Part shown: positions 4,705-5,381 of the stretch, one piece after another
Position numbering within the stretch: the first letter of the stretch is position 1
How the letters are laid out: each line of letters begins with the position of its first letter
Assembly (NCBI GenBank): GCA_946479895.1
Contig: CAMLHT010000260.1
Location: 1-5,381, forward strand
DNA: 5,381 nucleotides
Origin: an uncultured Gemmatimonadota bacterium
GTDB taxonomy: Bacteria > Gemmatimonadota > Gemmatimonadetes > Gemmatimonadales > Gemmatimonadaceae
Reading direction: 5' to 3'
Notes under the pieces: model-generated
Seen by the model: the letters and a program-made list of their open reading frames with translations, nothing else
Databases searched by the model: none
Told to the model about the DNA's origin: nothing
Position numbers and translations under genes: made by a program

Positions 4705-5381
4705 TAGCTGGCCTTCCGGCTCTTCTTCTTCGCCTCCTTCGGAGGCTCCGAAGAAGTCGGTTGGGACGCGAGAGAGGCCTTCAGGGCTTCCATGAGGTCG
4801 ATGATCTTGCCGCTCGAGTCGGCCGGCGCCTCCATCGTGATCTCCTGGCCCTCGACCTTCTTCTGGATCTGCTCCATCACGCGCTCGCGGACAACGTCCT
4901 TGTACTTCTCCGGCTCGAAGTTCTCGTTGGACGTCTGGTCGATGAGCTGCTTGGCGAGGGTGAGCTCCATCGGCTTCACGTCGCCTTCCGGCACGGGGAC
5001 TTCGGTCGTCGGGCGCAGCTCGTCGGAGTAGAGGAGCTGCTCCATCACCAGCACGCCGTTCTTGGGGCGCAGGAGGATGAGGTGCTGCCGACCCCGCGCC
5101 GAGTACTGGCCGACGGCGGCCTTGCCGGTCTCGAGGAGCGCGGCGGCGAGGAGCCGGTAGGCGCGGTCGCCGCCCTTGTCGGGGCCGAGGTAGTAGACCT
5201 TGTCGAGGTACTCGCGGTCGACCTTGTCGAGCGGCACGAACTCCTGGACGTCGATGGTGCTCGTGCTTTTCTCCTCGAGCGCCTTGATTTCATCGGCCGT
5301 GAGGACCACGTACTGGTCCTTCGCGAACTCGTAGCCCTTGACCATCTCGTCCCGGGCGACGACTTCGTTGTTGTCCTTGGG
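4704..5381 (-). CDS. ku: Bacterial Ku DNA end-binding protein (N-terminus off window)
   Basis: Ku forms a homodimeric ring that threads onto double-strand break ends and recruits LigD in bacterial non-homologous end joining. The visible frame encodes 225 residues. It is open to the right edge, so the true start lies outside and about 50-60 N-terminal residues are missing. An ATG at 5345-5343 is internal: the residues before it, PKDNNEVVARDE, match the conserved segment that follows the 'C-P' of Ku. Recognisable blocks, counted from the window edge, are VKGYEFAKDQYVVLT (14-28), the acidic-to-Phe stretch TIDVQEFVPLDKVD, the YYLGPDKGGDRAYRLL segment, GRQHLILLRPKNGVLVMEQL, the ELTLAKQLIDQ helix and the C-terminal IIDLMEALKASLA motif. 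The protein ends in a short Lys-rich tail (EAKKKSRKAS), as in many bacterial Ku proteins, where such tails bind DNA. It stops at TAG (4706-4704), overlapping the DUF72 start by one base. LigD is not visible but may lie beyond the edge. Confidence 0.95.
   Translation of the reverse strand, partial: PKDNNEVVARDEMVKGYEFAKDQYVVLTADEIKALEEKSTSTIDVQEFVPLDKVDREYLDKVYYLGPDKGGDRAYRLLAAALLETGKAAVGQYSARGRQHLILLRPKNGVLVMEQLLYSDELRPTTEVPVPEGDVKPMELTLAKQLIDQTSNENFEPEKYKDVVRERVMEQIQKKVEGQEITMEAPADSSGKIIDLMEALKASLASQPTSSEPPKEAKKKSRKAS
4712..4717 (-). promoter_or_regulatory. Ribosome binding site of the DUF72 gene, inside the Ku coding end
   Basis: On the minus strand GGAAGG lies seven bases upstream of the GTG start, within the last codons of Ku. 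It supports the GTG rather than a later ATG as the start. Together with the TAGTG overlap it implies coupled translation. Confidence 0.6.

Overview
The window is a GC-rich (about two thirds by eye) bacterial chromosomal segment with four protein genes. The base composition and the mix of a bacterial Ku gene, a DUF72 gene, an RDD membrane protein and GGAGG-type short repeats would suit a soil-type phylum such as Gemmatimonadota or Acidobacteriota. That placement is a low-confidence inference, because no rRNA or marker gene is present.

Layout: (1) 1-2850, plus strand: a nearly complete UvrD/PcrA-type SF1A helicase whose first ~25-35 residues lie off the left edge. It carries a complete DEDDh 3'-5' exonuclease domain inside the region that should be helicase subdomain 2B. 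(2) 2851-3199: a 349-base non-coding gap packed with inverted repeats. It holds an imperfect palindrome (2868-3001), a small hairpin (3004-3050), and two oppositely oriented arrays of five 7-base GGAGGNN units (3045-3079 and 3106-3140). These are followed by a possible promoter for the next gene. (3) 3200-3820, plus strand: a small membrane protein with a HAAS-like N-terminal helical domain and an RDD domain. (4) 3821-3996: the gap between convergent genes, almost entirely filled by a nested palindrome with an inner perfect 35-base inverted repeat built from a 19-base period. (5) 3997-4704, minus strand: a DUF72/YecE-family protein. (6) 4704-5381, minus strand: the bacterial NHEJ protein Ku, truncated at its N-terminus by the right edge. 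Ku and DUF72 overlap by one base (TAGTG) and are probably translationally coupled.

How the parts may work together: Ku binds double-strand break ends in bacterial non-homologous end joining, normally with LigD, which is not visible here. The helicase-exonuclease could unwind and trim DNA ends, so the neighbourhood reads as DNA-repair related. However, the two sets of genes lie on opposite strands, separated by a membrane-protein gene and two repeat blocks, so a functional link is only inferred. The most notable items are the helicase with the embedded nuclease and the two repeat-filled intergenic regions.
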